64,000 bases of DNA. Origin: Paenibacillus qinlingensis (GTDB taxonomy: Bacteria > Bacillota > Bacilli > Paenibacillales > NBRC-103111). The notes beneath the pieces were generated by a model. It was not told where the DNA came from. It was given only the letters and a program-made list of their open reading frames with translations, and searched no databases. The position numbers and the translations under genes are program-made. Each line of letters opens with the position of its first letter. Position 1 is the first letter of the stretch. Positions 8,160 to 17,441 of the stretch are shown piece by piece. The DNA lies in assembly GCF_013204845.1 (NCBI RefSeq), contig NZ_JABMKY010000011.1, positions 186,001 through 250,000 on the forward strand. Reading direction: 5' to 3'.

Positions 8160-9380
8160 TTGAACAGCAGCTTTCAGGTTTTTACACGCAGAGTACGTTC
8201 GGATTTAAAATTTCAGTATCGAGCATTACGCATGGCCGTGGATTGGGTCATCGCTATTTATTTCGTCATTCCTCTGCTGATCGTGGCGGGCTATCACTAT
8301 TATGCGTGGTACATGACGCCTCCTACATGGTTAAGCGGGATATCCATACATACGGTGGCTACACTTTTTTATATTTTCACATGGTTAGGCACGTTGCGAT
8401 ACTTTGTTGAAGAAGGAGATCAGTTATTTCTCCGGCAAAATGAAGGCTGGTTTCGACATCTCATGCATCTCGGCTATCGGTATTCGGTGGTACTGCAAGG
8501 GGTTACGTCGTTGCTTGTTACGCTTCTCTTCCTACCACTATTAGTACCTGTTTATTCGTTTAGCATCGCGCAGGTCGTGTGTTATTGGCTGTTGACCTAT
8601 GTGGTGAAGCTAAACATTGGCCTCATTCGGCAATTGCTAGCGCTGCGCTTCCAGCGGTTTCTGCTGTGGTTGCTGCGAATTGTCATTTTTGCAGGAGGCG
8701 TATTCGCCTTCCAATGGTTGGTCGTGGAGATCAGGGATCAACTTGTGTACGGTTGGCTTGTCATCTTGGTACTAATCGGCACATTCCTACTTCTAACACG
8801 GACGCGGCTGCGTGAAAAAGGCACCTTCTTTGCAGATGTTGCTCGCGAACGCGATGCTCGGATGCGGATCGTTTCTCTTATGTTAATCCGTGTAATGGAG
8901 CGTAAAAGAAAACCAACCCGTAGGTACCCTCTTCTGTTCAGCAGATCACAGCGTTTACTCAAAGGAAAGGGAGCTGGCACGGGTATTGCTGAGCTATTAG
9001 TGAAATCGTATTACCGTAATGGTTTGCAATGGCGGCAATCCATTCAGTTTGTGGTTGTCATCAGCGGAGCTCTATTTATTTTGCCAGGTGCGATTAAAAT
9101 TCTCGTCTGGATCCTTGCGGCTGTCTTGCTGGTCTTCTGGCGCAAATCGTTCTGCAAGGATGAACTGACGGCGCCATTCCTATCTCTATTCCCGATTAAA
9201 GATACGATGAAACACCAAGCGATTCAGACAGCCATTCCGATCTTAGTGCTGCCAGCCATGATGGTCATTAGCTTAGTAGCAGGCATCTCGATGTTTACTT
9301 GGTGGGGACCGATTGTGATGATGGGAGCAGCAGTACCGCTGGCGTATGGAACTTCTTCGGTGTTTACAAGCTGGTATTGA
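8160..9380 (+). CDS. ecsB: ABC transporter membrane protein EcsB
   Basis: A roughly 406-residue polytopic membrane protein beginning LNSSFQVFTRRVRSDLKFQY, the characteristic EcsB N-terminus, followed by several hydrophobic segments. The TTG at 8160 is chosen because AGAGGGGGCGAGAG lies just before it. The alternative ATG at 8139 overlaps the ecsA stop as ATGA but lacks a ribosome site. It forms an operon with ecsA. A weak hairpin with TTTTC at 9407-9436 may end the transcript. Confidence 0.88.
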   Translation: MNSSFQVFTRRVRSDLKFQYRALRMAVDWVIAIYFVIPLLIVAGYHYYAWYMTPPTWLSGISIHTVATLFYIFTWLGTLRYFVEEGDQLFLRQNEGWFRHLMHLGYRYSVVLQGVTSLLVTLLFLPLLVPVYSFSIAQVVCYWLLTYVVKLNIGLIRQLLALRFQRFLLWLLRIVIFAGGVFAFQWLVVEIRDQLVYGWLVILVLIGTFLLLTRTRLREKGTFFADVARERDARMRIVSLMLIRVMERKRKPTRRYPLLFSRSQRLLKGKGAGTGIAELLVKSYYRNGLQWRQSIQFVVVISGALFILPGAIKILVWILAAVLLVFWRKSFCKDELTAPFLSLFPIKDTMKHQAIQTAIPILVLPAMMVISLVAGISMFTWWGPIVMMGAAVPLAYGTSSVFTSWY

Positions 9381-9517
9381 GCGGCTTTCTATGCAAAGGA
9401 ACTATGGGGGAGTCAGGATGTTCTGGCTGCTCCTTTTCTTTAGGAATAGAACTAGGGATTATAGCGGATGCTACCCAATAATTCCTCTAAAAGGAAATGA
9501 AAGAGAGGCAAGTTTTG

Positions 9518-11551
9518 ATGGAACTTTTGTTGCCTTTATTCATAGTGGCAGCAGTAATCGTAACAGCTACACTGCTCAATAAGCGCTTTCCCCAAATCCC
9601 GTTGCCCTTTTACTTAATTGGTTTAGGCGCTTTGGTGTCATGGTTGCCGTTTGTTCCTACGGATTTCAACTTTGAACCAGAAGCTTTTATGGTCTGTCTT
9701 ATCGCGCCTATTTTATTTGGAGATGGACGTGTCATCTCACGTAAAGAATTGCTGGAGTACCGCAAGCCCATTTTGCTTATGGCGTTATGGCTTGTCGTGT
9801 TTACCGTTATAGGTATTGGATATTTTATTCATTATCTAATTCCTGCGATGCCACTGCCTGTCGCATTCGCTCTAGCGGCTGTGATGTCTCCAACAGATGC
9901 CGTTGCAGTGAAATCGATGACAAGGGGGCGGACATTCCCCAAAGGATTAATGCCGATCTTAGAAGGGGAGTCGTTGTTAAACGACGCAGCAGGCTTAGTT
10001 TCCTTCAAAGTAGCTTTGGGGGTTGTGATGACAGGCGTCTTCTCGGTCAGATCAGCAACTTGGGAATTCCTGCTTGTCGCCATAGGTGGCATTATCGTTG
10101 GACTCGTACTAGGGGCAGTCTTGGTGAATTTCAGATTATTTTTACGAAGAAAAGGGCTGGAAGAAGTCAACTCGCTTGTCACTATTCAGTTGCTAACGCC
10201 GTTCGTGGTCTTTTTGATTGCTGAAGAAATCCATGTTTCAGGTATCTTAGCTGTAGTAGTTGCGGGGATTGTGCACGGGCTAGAACGTGACCGGTTACAG
10301 CAAACTACGACCAAACTGGAAATTATCTCGACCAACACATGGTCAGTGTTTAGCTTCATTTTGAATGGACTCGTATTTGCCTTGTTAGGCTTGTTGCTGC
10401 CGGAGGTCATTACAGGATTAGTGCATAGTGGTGAGGCTTCTATCTTGAAGGAGCTTGGATTAGCGGTTGCAATCTTCGCGGCATTATTTGCGGCTAGGTA
10501 CATCTGGGTCTATCTTTTTCATGATGAGTTTATTCCTGCAAGTCAAAAGACGCCAGACTCGAATTCACGAACGAGCAGAAGGAGCTTTGCTCTAGCGGCT
10601 AGTTTTTGTGGTGTCCATGGTACGATCACGTTAGCAACGGCTTTATCGATCCCTTTTGAATTATCAGATGGGACGGCATTTCCTCTGCGCCATACGATTT
10701 TGTTTATTTCAGCCAGTGTAATCTTGATCAGTATGTTAGCAGCTACATTCGCAATGCCGTTTATTGGAAAGTCAGTTACCGCGGCAACGTCCGACCAAGC
10801 AGCATTGTCGTTGAAAGAAGCAAGTATTCAACTGGCTAAGAAAACGATTCAAGCGCTCAAATCGGAGAAAAATGAGGAAAACTACGATGCTACTCTCGCG
10901 GTTGTTCAGCAGCTAGAGGAGCAAATTCGGATGGACTGTTATGGGACTGTCAAGGTATCGGGGCCTTATATTCGTGAGCTTCAGCAAATTGGGCGAACTG
11001 CCGAAGCTGCTAGGCTAGCTGAGTTGATTGCGCAAGGTGTGATTTCGCCGCAGTTGCAGTCCGTATTTACTTTACTCCATCAGCCCCAGTCGGAATCGTT
11101 CTTCCTTGCAAGGTTGCAATACATGTGGGTTAGATTGAAGTTGAGTCTACTTAACCGCAAGATTCAGCAGCACCGAAGAGAAGGGATTCCTGAGAAATTC
11201 AGATCCGTCACCGAGATGTTCGAACAACTGCAATCGATTGAGAAACAGCTGCAAGAAGCAGCCGTTAAAGCCATTCGCAAACAGCAATCGCCGAAGCATC
11301 AGTTAGAGGCGTTGCTCGTTATCCAACACTACGCTCGCAGCCAGAAACACGACGGAAAGTGGTTAAGCGCGCATTCGGAAGCTGAATTCTTAGAACAACT
11401 GAAGATTGTTCAATTGCGAAGCGTACAGATGAAGCGGGATGGGATCCAAGAGCTGGAAGAGGCTAATCAAATCTCAAGCGGAACTGTTCTTGGATTATTG
11501 CAGGCGATCAATTATGAGGAAATGCTTATTTTGGACAATGGCGAGAAGTAA
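9518..11551 (+). CDS. Na+/H+ antiporter, CPA1/NhaP family
   Basis: About 677 residues. The first 420 form around a dozen membrane segments with the CPA1 motif MSPTDAVAVKS and GESLLNDAAG, which carries the ion-binding acidic residues. The long hydrophilic C-terminal tail (about 250 residues) is helical and probably regulatory. The expected role is sodium or potassium extrusion and pH homeostasis at the cell membrane. The ATG at 9518 is preferred over the upstream ATG at 9497 because AGAGAGG precedes it at proper spacing. A terminator follows 20 nt after the stop. Confidence 0.93.
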   Translation: MELLLPLFIVAAVIVTATLLNKRFPQIPLPFYLIGLGALVSWLPFVPTDFNFEPEAFMVCLIAPILFGDGRVISRKELLEYRKPILLMALWLVVFTVIGIGYFIHYLIPAMPLPVAFALAAVMSPTDAVAVKSMTRGRTFPKGLMPILEGESLLNDAAGLVSFKVALGVVMTGVFSVRSATWEFLLVAIGGIIVGLVLGAVLVNFRLFLRRKGLEEVNSLVTIQLLTPFVVFLIAEEIHVSGILAVVVAGIVHGLERDRLQQTTTKLEIISTNTWSVFSFILNGLVFALLGLLLPEVITGLVHSGEASILKELGLAVAIFAALFAARYIWVYLFHDEFIPASQKTPDSNSRTSRRSFALAASFCGVHGTITLATALSIPFELSDGTAFPLRHTILFISASVILISMLAATFAMPFIGKSVTAATSDQAALSLKEASIQLAKKTIQALKSEKNEENYDATLAVVQQLEEQIRMDCYGTVKVSGPYIRELQQIGRTAEAARLAELIAQGVISPQLQSVFTLLHQPQSESFFLARLQYMWVRLKLSLLNRKIQQHRREGIPEKFRSVTEMFEQLQSIEKQLQEAAVKAIRKQQSPKHQLEALLVIQHYARSQKHDGKWLSAHSEAEFLEQLKIVQLRSVQMKRDGIQELEEANQISSGTVLGLLQAINYEEMLILDNGEK

Positions 11552-11570
11552 CATAAATATGTCTTATAAG

Positions 11571-11611
11571 AAAGGGCCTTCCCCTAGTCACTAGGTGGAA
11601 AGCCCTTTTTT
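11571..11611 (+). terminator. Intrinsic terminator of the antiporter gene
   Basis: AAAGGGC...CCTAG pairs with CTAGG...GCCCTTT, then a T run. The A-rich 5' side would also let it serve the convergent minus-strand gene. Confidence 0.85.
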
Positions 11612-11667
11612 CTCATTTTATCGATCGCAGATCGGCAGAATAACCCTGGCTGTAACGGCAACGAGTG

Positions 11668-13275
11668 TTAATGAGAATGCCCCATCTCCATGGCCATTTG
11701 TTTCGTTAACATGATGGACCAATCGGATTCATTCCATGTGACATCCCAACCGAGAAGTTCAGTTATAAAACGTAGAGGAACTTGTGTACGTCCACCTTGC
11801 AGGAAGATCTGCGTACCGATTTCTTTACGCTGTCCATTCAATTCCATATAAGGCTTGCCGATCCAGAACGTGGCTGTATTTCCGCCTGTTTTGACCCAAG
11901 CAGTTTGCGTAGCTGCATCCCAAGTGACTTCGGCGCCAATGGCTTCACCTAAGTAACGTAATGGGATAAATGTGTTGCCGTCTTTCATGAATGGAGCCAC
12001 ATCCATCCAAGTTGTCGTGCCATTAATGGTAAGTGCACCACTTCCAATTTTCATCCAAATGCTAGTGGTAGGTGACGTTGGAGCGGCAGGCCCATGAAAT
12101 TTCTCAGGGAATTGCGCGACGATCCCACCAGCAAGTGCGCTTGCTGTCATAAACATATGCGCATAAGCGGTACGTTCATCTGAGTATGTCTTAGCGTAGT
12201 CTTTGTTTACATAGGCATTAAAAGCTTGGAGCAAATGATCAATGTGCATTTTCAAGCCATCAGCAATCGCAGCTGTTTTGAAGTAGGTAGGATTCGCCAT
12301 GTTGAAAAATTCGGCTTGCTCCATGCGATATTCTTCAAGCTCAGCAACTGCTTTAGTGCGGCCAGTTTCATCTTTCGCTGCTGTAGCTTTCACATAGTCT
12401 ACGAAATAGCCAATGTGGGAAGACCAAATCGGTTTGAACGCTTCACCAGCAGATTGACCGTATACAGAAGCAATAGCTGCAGTTAAATCGTCGGTGTTCT
12501 TACCAAGTGCACCTGCAGCAGCAGCGAAATCGGGTGCGCCGTTGATCCCTTTTTGCATAGCGAGGACGGCTAGGGTTGCATGTTCGCCAAGCAGTTGCCC
12601 AAGGCCGGCACGAAGGTCAATACCTGGGGATTTCACAGTGGCAGCTGGGAATTTCTCTGGGAATTGAGCTTCAATGCCGCTAGCAAGTGCGGCTGCAGTC
12701 ATAAACATATGGGCATAAGCGGTACGTGCGTCGGTGTAGGCCATATCGTAGTCTTTGTTCACATAGGCGTTGAAAGCGTCGAGCAGGTGGGTAATGTGCA
12801 TTTTCAAACCATCAGCAATGGCTGTTTTATCAAAAAACGCAGGGTTCGCTTTGTTGAAAAATTCGGCTTGCTTCATCCGATAATCTTCAAGCTCAGCGAT
12901 CGCTTTAAGTCGTCCAGCTTCGTCCTTGGCTACCGTTGCTTTCACGTAGTCCACGAAGTAACCGATGTGTGAGGACCAAATAGGCTTGAAGGCATCACCG
13001 GCAGGTTGACCATATACCGATGCAATCGCTGCAGATAAGTCATCGGTGTTCTTGCCAAGTGCGGCAGCGGCATCACCGAAATCAGCTGACCCGTCGTAAC
13101 CTTTTTGCATGGCGATGATGGCGAGATAGGCGTGTTCTCCAAGTAATTGGCCTAGAGCTATCTGCAGATCGGGTGCTGGACCTGTTGTTTTAACCTCATG
13201 TGCGCTCGCTAGTGTTGGTAGTAATAAACTGAAACATAACAGTAGAATGGCAAATTTACTTTGTAAGCTTTTCAT
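11668..13275 (-). CDS. Secreted protein: duplicated helical domain plus copper-amine-oxidase-type stalk domain
   Basis: About 535 residues. A Sec signal (MKSLQSKFAILLLCFSLLLP, cleavage near SAHEV) is followed by two tandem 185-residue domains that are nearly identical (LGQLLGEHA, ALGKNTDDL, KPIWSSHIGYFVDYVKAT, AYAHMFMTA). The last 120 residues match the copper amine oxidase N-terminal (stalk) domain common in Paenibacillus surface proteins. The C-terminus is Met/His-rich (MAMEMGHSH), which hints at metal binding. The ATG at 13275 has AAGGGAGTGAAG upstream; an upstream TTG at 13296 is less likely. It is divergent from an ECF sigma operon and is a probable target of that sigma factor. The duplicated domain is not one I can name. 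Confidence 0.85.
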   Translation of the reverse strand: MKSLQSKFAILLLCFSLLLPTLASAHEVKTTGPAPDLQIALGQLLGEHAYLAIIAMQKGYDGSADFGDAAAALGKNTDDLSAAIASVYGQPAGDAFKPIWSSHIGYFVDYVKATVAKDEAGRLKAIAELEDYRMKQAEFFNKANPAFFDKTAIADGLKMHITHLLDAFNAYVNKDYDMAYTDARTAYAHMFMTAAALASGIEAQFPEKFPAATVKSPGIDLRAGLGQLLGEHATLAVLAMQKGINGAPDFAAAAGALGKNTDDLTAAIASVYGQSAGEAFKPIWSSHIGYFVDYVKATAAKDETGRTKAVAELEEYRMEQAEFFNMANPTYFKTAAIADGLKMHIDHLLQAFNAYVNKDYAKTYSDERTAYAHMFMTASALAGGIVAQFPEKFHGPAAPTSPTTSIWMKIGSGALTINGTTTWMDVAPFMKDGNTFIPLRYLGEAIGAEVTWDAATQTAWVKTGGNTATFWIGKPYMELNGQRKEIGTQIFLQGGRTQVPLRFITELLGWDVTWNESDWSIMLTKQMAMEMGHSH

Positions 13276-13333
13276 TCTCTTCACTCCCTTATTCAAAGTT
13301 GGTCCGCTTGTGAAAAGCGGTTATACTTAGTGC

Positions 13334-13357
13334 AACGAAAGAGATATAGAGTTGGAT
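13334..13357 (-). promoter_or_regulatory. Candidate ECF-type promoter for the duplicated-domain gene
   Basis: Read on the minus strand: ATCCAAC, 13 nt, CGTT. The same arrangement (ATCCAAC, 13 nt, CGAA) occurs at 13403-13426 on the plus strand before the sigma gene. Shared spacing and motif suggest both are read by the adjacent ECF sigma factor. Confidence 0.45.
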
Positions 13358-13402
13358 CACTCGGAGCCAAAAAAAGTTTTTCTATAGTGAACCTTCATAA
13401 AA

Positions 13403-13428
13403 ATCCAACATGGGAATTCTTACGAAAG
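13403..13428 (+). promoter_or_regulatory. Candidate autoregulated ECF promoter
   Basis: ATCCAAC, 13 nt, CGAAAG, matching the motif pair on the opposite strand at 13334-13357. Transcription would start near 13433, which fits the TTG start at 13465 and excludes the upstream GTG at 13330. Confidence 0.45.
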
Positions 13429-13464
13429 ATTTATGAGGGAATGGCGAGGAAAGGGGACTATGGA

Positions 13465-14049
13465 TTGAACGATACAGTGGACGATAGGCATTTGATGCAA
13501 CTGATCTCACATAAAGACTCGGAAGCCCTCGAAACACTTTACGACCGATATGAACAGATAATCTATAACTTTGCTTACCGGATTGTTAAGGATGCGATGG
13601 CGGCCGAAGAAGTGATGCAGGAATTGTTCTTGCGGATTTGGAATCAAGCAGAGAATTATGATCATTCGCAGGGGAAGTTATCTTCTTGGATGTTTGCGAT
13701 TACGCGCAATATTGCGATAGACCATCTTCGCAGACGCAGTTCAAGAACTGCGCACCAGACAGTCGACACGGACTATTTGAATCTCATTCGCGATAAGGAA
13801 ACGACAGAGGACATCGTCGAGTTACGCATGATTGGGGAGCATGTGAAGGAAGCGCTGCAGGGGCTAAATGAGGATCAGCAACAGGTTGTTGATATGATTT
13901 ACTATCAGGGATTCACGCAGCAGGAAGTAGCAGATCTCGCGTCGATCCCGCTTGGAACCGTCAAAAGCAGGGTCAGATTGGCCATGAAGCAACTACAGCA
14001 ACGTTTAAGTCATTGGGGAAGGAGGGATCGGGTTCATGACGGACATTAG
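13465..14049 (+). CDS. ECF RNA polymerase sigma factor (SigK-like)
   Basis: About 194 residues: region 2 (LYDRYEQIIYNFAYRIVKDA, AEEVMQELFLRIW, SWMFAITRNIAIDHLRRRSS) and region 4 (LNEDQQQVVDMIYYQGFTQQ, then EVADLASIPLGTVKSRVRLA). The frame is open from a GTG at 13330, but the TTG at 13465 has AAAGGGGAC upstream and gives the usual ECF length; an ATG at 13441 has its ribosome site too close. The stop overlaps the anti-sigma gene by 14 nt, so the two are translationally coupled. Confidence 0.9.
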   Translation: MNDTVDDRHLMQLISHKDSEALETLYDRYEQIIYNFAYRIVKDAMAAEEVMQELFLRIWNQAENYDHSQGKLSSWMFAITRNIAIDHLRRRSSRTAHQTVDTDYLNLIRDKETTEDIVELRMIGEHVKEALQGLNEDQQQVVDMIYYQGFTQQEVADLASIPLGTVKSRVRLAMKQLQQRLSHWGRRDRVHDGH

Positions 14050-14845
14050 AAATCTACCATGTGAATTAGCTGAATTGTATGCGTTAGGGGCCTTACAGGG
14101 TGAGGAAAAGATGAGCTTTGAAGCTCACTTGAAGACATGCAGGGATTGTCAGGAAGTGGTGGAAGCGTCACGGCAGATCGTAGAACTTCTTCCTCTTGCA
14201 TCGGAGCAGATGGAAGTGCCTTCAGGGATGAAGTCAAGAATTTTGACAAGGGTGCTGGCTTCAGAAATTGAATCGGAAATAGCGAAGCAAGCGGAAAGTG
14301 AAAGTCCGGCTATGGTTCGGGGGAATTTGATTACTCCAAGTAAGCAAGAAGGGGCAATTCCAATGCGTGGAAACCGTTCCTGGCGCTATGCCAGTCTAGG
14401 GTTGGCTGCCGCTGTGATCGGACTGACCCTGTATACAGGGCAGTTACGTCAAGACGTGAACCAATTGCAGCAGCAAATTGCTATCAGCACTGGGCCAGTG
14501 CAAGGGCTTAAAGTGAATGAAGCCGTCACGCTAAATCCAGCAACGAAGGACATCGTAGCCAAAGGATTAGCCACGATTGTCGTGGATAAGAGCGGTACTC
14601 ATCTTGTTGTGCAAGCCGAGAATTTGCCAGAACTAAAAGGCACGGAAGCTTATCAAGTTTGGCTAATCAAAGGCGAGAATACGTTTAATGCCGGTACCTT
14701 CCTATCTCAAGATGGCAATGGGGCGTTATATTATTCGTTCAATCCACAGAATTACGATGCAGTGGCGATTACACTTGAACCAGATGCTGTAGGAGAAAAT
14801 CCAAGAGGGAAAATCGTGCTTGCAGCACCGATAAAAAGAGGTTAA
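14036..14845 (+). CDS. Anti-sigma factor with zinc-finger and RskA domains
   Basis: 269 residues. The N-terminus has the ZAS zinc motif HxxxCxxC (H31, C35, C38) that binds the sigma factor. A single membrane helix lies around residues 115-133 (YASLGLAAAVIGLTLY). The extracellular part is an RskA/DUF domain (GTEAYQVWLIKG, AVAITLEP). It should hold the ECF factor inactive at the membrane until an outside signal releases it. Its start overlaps the sigma gene and a terminator follows 2 nt after the stop. Confidence 0.92.
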   Translation: MTDIRNLPCELAELYALGALQGEEKMSFEAHLKTCRDCQEVVEASRQIVELLPLASEQMEVPSGMKSRILTRVLASEIESEIAKQAESESPAMVRGNLITPSKQEGAIPMRGNRSWRYASLGLAAAVIGLTLYTGQLRQDVNQLQQQIAISTGPVQGLKVNEAVTLNPATKDIVAKGLATIVVDKSGTHLVVQAENLPELKGTEAYQVWLIKGENTFNAGTFLSQDGNGALYYSFNPQNYDAVAITLEPDAVGENPRGKIVLAAPIKRG

Positions 14846-14847
14846 AT

Positions 14848-14896
14848 AAAGGACGATACCCGCAAAGTCATTTGATGAAGCGGACTATCGTCCTTT
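14848..14896 (+). terminator. Intrinsic terminator of the sigma/anti-sigma operon
   Basis: AAAGGACGAT pairs with ATCGTCCTTT, with an inner CCGC/GCGG pairing, followed by T5. Confidence 0.9.
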
Positions 14897-15010
14897 TTCT
14901 TATGTGTCAGGCATTACTCCTCGTACTGGTGCAAGCACAAGCATATGCACATGCTTTAAGCACAGCTACAAGCATCGGTGCTACCCACAGGGGATCCTAG
15001 CGGCCAAGCA

Positions 15011-15201
15011 AATAACTGGATTTTCTGTGGCTAATTTAATCGAAATGGCGGCATTTTGCAAACTAACTGGATTTCCTCCCGTTATTTTAGGCCGATTTGG
15101 TCAAAGGAGACATTTCGAGCAAAATTAGATGTAGGAAATCCAGTTAAACTCCCCAAAGGCTGGTTTTACCCGGAAATAGATGTAGGAGATCCAGCTAATT
15201 C
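15011..15201. repeat. Quartet palindromic element, family A copy 1
   Basis: Four 28-30 nt units start at 15011, 15061, 15121 and 15174. Two begin TAACTGGATTT; two are inverted (TAGATGTAGGAAATCCAGTTA and a relative). Units 1/4 and 2/3 are inverted repeats of each other, so the whole is a palindrome of about 190 bp. It fills most of the gap between the anti-sigma gene and the next CDS; no ORF there is convincing. Confidence 0.75.
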
Positions 15202-15332
15202 TGACAAGCGGAATTTGCCATGGCAATCTGAGGCTCCACTCTCCACTTGCGAAACGTTTACACGCTGATTCAACCAAATTGTGGTAGTATTATAAAATAT
15301 AAGCATTTATTACTTCGTGGAGGTGCACAGGA

Positions 15333-16025
15333 ATGCGTGCAACTAAAATACCGCAGATACTTTCAGTCATCGTATTGGCAGGTCTAATCACTTGGGCTGT
15401 TGTGAATGACGCCTCAAGCCGTAAAGTTATGAGTGTTCCTGAGTTTCAGGTGGATGATAAAACAGACAGATCCATGTGGTCTGCTTCTCCTGAACCGCTA
15501 TTTGATAAAACCAATGAAAAGCTGAAGCCATTTATGGGGCTGATGTCGGGTTCAATTGCGCTTCAATATCATGGGCCGCAACAGAATTTTGCAGTCAGTT
15601 TCGATTATTGGAGTGATGGTGTGAAGAAGAATACGTCAGCGGGCACGAGCATGACCATGATGGAGAAGGACAAAGACGAGGAGGGGAATTACCATTTCGA
15701 AGGTGATTTTGTTTATTCGTTTAAGGATCGCCAAGACCCTAACGGTGTTGTCTATAGCGAGTTGGAATATGCAATCATCGGACGTAATGGTTACTATAGC
15801 TCGGCCGTCAGGGTAGATAAACCAGTGGGAATTGGACTAACAGGTGAAATGAAATTACAACAGAGCGTCAAAGTCCCGCAAGATGAAAGTATCGTGGTAT
15901 GGGGTTTGCAAGGAACCGATAAGCAATCGATGCTTTCCTATTCGACCATAGCAGAAACGTTGAAAATTGCCAAATGGGCAATGACCGTTCGACTAGGTTT
16001 TATCGGCCCAGACGAGGAAATATAA
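15333..16025 (+). CDS. Hypothetical membrane-anchored extracellular protein (230 aa)
   Basis: An N-terminal hydrophobic helix (ILSVIVLAGLITWAVV, residues 9-24) is followed by a soluble domain that should lie outside the membrane. The domain is rich in beta-type alternation (FAVSFDYWSDGVKK, YHFEGDFVYSFKD). No known motif was recognised and no Cys is present for a lipobox, so it is an uncleaved anchor or signal peptide. The ATG follows GGAGGTG. It has no close neighbours in the same direction within 120 nt. Confidence 0.75.
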   Translation: MRATKIPQILSVIVLAGLITWAVVNDASSRKVMSVPEFQVDDKTDRSMWSASPEPLFDKTNEKLKPFMGLMSGSIALQYHGPQQNFAVSFDYWSDGVKKNTSAGTSMTMMEKDKDEEGNYHFEGDFVYSFKDRQDPNGVVYSELEYAIIGRNGYYSSAVRVDKPVGIGLTGEMKLQQSVKVPQDESIVVWGLQGTDKQSMLSYSTIAETLKIAKWAMTVRLGFIGPDEEI

Positions 16026-16039
16026 TCAGGAGTGATATG

Positions 16040-16131
16040 TATTATAGTGCAAATTTCTATGTGATTCAATGCATGTATTCTTATAGTAAATAACACTATG
16101 ATAAGTTCATGAGTTCATATTATAGTGCAAA
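16040..16131. promoter_or_regulatory. Repeated TATTATAGTGCAAA sites before the ferritin-like gene
   Basis: TATTATAGTGCAAA occurs at 16040 and 16118, 78 bp apart, and an inverted relative (TTATAGT...ACTATGATAA) lies between them. Together they look like a regulator-binding region for the operon starting at 16150. Confidence 0.4.
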
Positions 16132-16149
16132 GATACTGGAGGGGTACTT

Positions 16150-17436
16150 ATGCTGCATCCATTCATGGGAATCAAGGATTGGGATCGTATCGGCATGTCC
16201 GTAGAGGAATCGGCCAAAACCTTACAACGTATTGCTTATGTTGATCGTCAACTTATGCGGATTGAGGCTGCGCATATGGCGGCTAGACCCGAATATGAAA
16301 TAAAAGGAGCGCTTGCGCGTTTGAGCTCGCAGGATGCGGAACATCACGATCAATTCCGCAATCGCATTAAGCAGCTGCGCATGAGCACGGTAGCATTCGA
16401 TAAATGTCCAGATGCATCGCTGAACGAGCTTATGCAAACGGTGCTGAATTCAGCAACAACGTTGTGTTTGTTGACGGCGCTCTTTGATGTGGTGAAGCCT
16501 GCGCAAATTGCGGCCATACATGCCTATAAGGGCAAAGCACAGCCTCTCGTTGATGAACCTACGCTTCATATCATGAAGCATCAGCTCATCGACCGCGAGG
16601 AGCAAATGGACTGGGGACGCGAGGCGCTTCACTATCTGCTGCAATCCGCATCAGACGCGGAGAAGGAACAAGCGCAGCTCTGGAGAATGTATGTGGAACA
16701 GCTGCTTGCAGCAGCGGGCGGTGTGACAGGATGGGAGGAACGAGTTCCCGTAGATTCATCTGCTCGGATCATCACTGAACCATTCGCCATGCCGCAAATT
16801 AGTACACGAGATAGTCGCTTTACCCCACAGGTTGTGAAAATGCAAGGATTGGACCTCTCAGACGATGTGGAAGGTCGATTCATGACGATGATGCTGTCGA
16901 GGTTTTACGAGATGTCTCCAGCTGAAGGCGTAGCTTACGTTCATTTCACAACAGAGGGCAAACCATGGCATTTCTATCGCGATACCGCTAGACATATGTG
17001 GGATGAGGTTCGCCACAGCTGGTTCGGCGAGGCCGCGCTTCGTGCGAAGGGGTACGATGTGTATCAATTCCCGAGCTGGACGGGGTGGTACGATATGACG
17101 GCACAACTGTTCGAGGGCACAGAAGCTTATTCGCATTTGACGATTGCCATTGAGAAGGCAGCCATGAAGTATCCGCCAGGTAAGCGCGAGGAGTGGGAGT
17201 TCTGCCGCGATATCGCGAAGGATCCGCTTATGACGACATTTCAAGATTTTGACTGGGCAGATGAGGTTGTGCATGCAGGTTTTGGACAGCGTTGGATGAT
17301 TGAAGATGTTCATGGCGGTGATGCGCGTGCGGCACAGGAAGAAGCGGAGCGAACCGTGAAGAAACGTGCTGTGTACATGGAGGCGCATGGTGATCTGAAT
17401 AAAAATAAACCGGCGGGTAGCCTAGGAGGCTATTAA
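16150..17436 (+). CDS. Ferritin-like (predicted diiron) protein
   Basis: 428 residues, almost all helical. Two carboxylate/His motifs, WDEVRHSWFGE and DWADEVVHAGFG, have the ExxH spacing of ferritin-like diiron proteins; HFYRDTARHMWDE precedes the first. The N-terminal half has another Glu/His-rich bundle (IEAAHMAARPEYE, SQDAEHHDQFR). An oxygenase or oxidase role is possible, but the substrate is unknown. The ribosome site GGAGGGG precedes the ATG. The next gene starts 6 nt after the stop and is a TIM-barrel enzyme, so the two probably act in one pathway. Confidence 0.75.
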   Translation: MLHPFMGIKDWDRIGMSVEESAKTLQRIAYVDRQLMRIEAAHMAARPEYEIKGALARLSSQDAEHHDQFRNRIKQLRMSTVAFDKCPDASLNELMQTVLNSATTLCLLTALFDVVKPAQIAAIHAYKGKAQPLVDEPTLHIMKHQLIDREEQMDWGREALHYLLQSASDAEKEQAQLWRMYVEQLLAAAGGVTGWEERVPVDSSARIITEPFAMPQISTRDSRFTPQVVKMQGLDLSDDVEGRFMTMMLSRFYEMSPAEGVAYVHFTTEGKPWHFYRDTARHMWDEVRHSWFGEAALRAKGYDVYQFPSWTGWYDMTAQLFEGTEAYSHLTIAIEKAAMKYPPGKREEWEFCRDIAKDPLMTTFQDFDWADEVVHAGFGQRWMIEDVHGGDARAAQEEAERTVKKRAVYMEAHGDLNKNKPAGSLGGY

Positions 17437-17441
17437 TACGA

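Noticed and set aside
13330..13464. Extended N-terminus of the ECF sigma factor from the GTG at 13330
   Set aside because: The extra 45 residues do not fit the family, and the candidate promoter at 13403-13428 would lie inside them.
16858..17388. 176-codon antisense ORF inside the ferritin-like gene
   Set aside because: Opposite-strand by-product; the plus-strand frame has tight operon spacing and diiron motifs.
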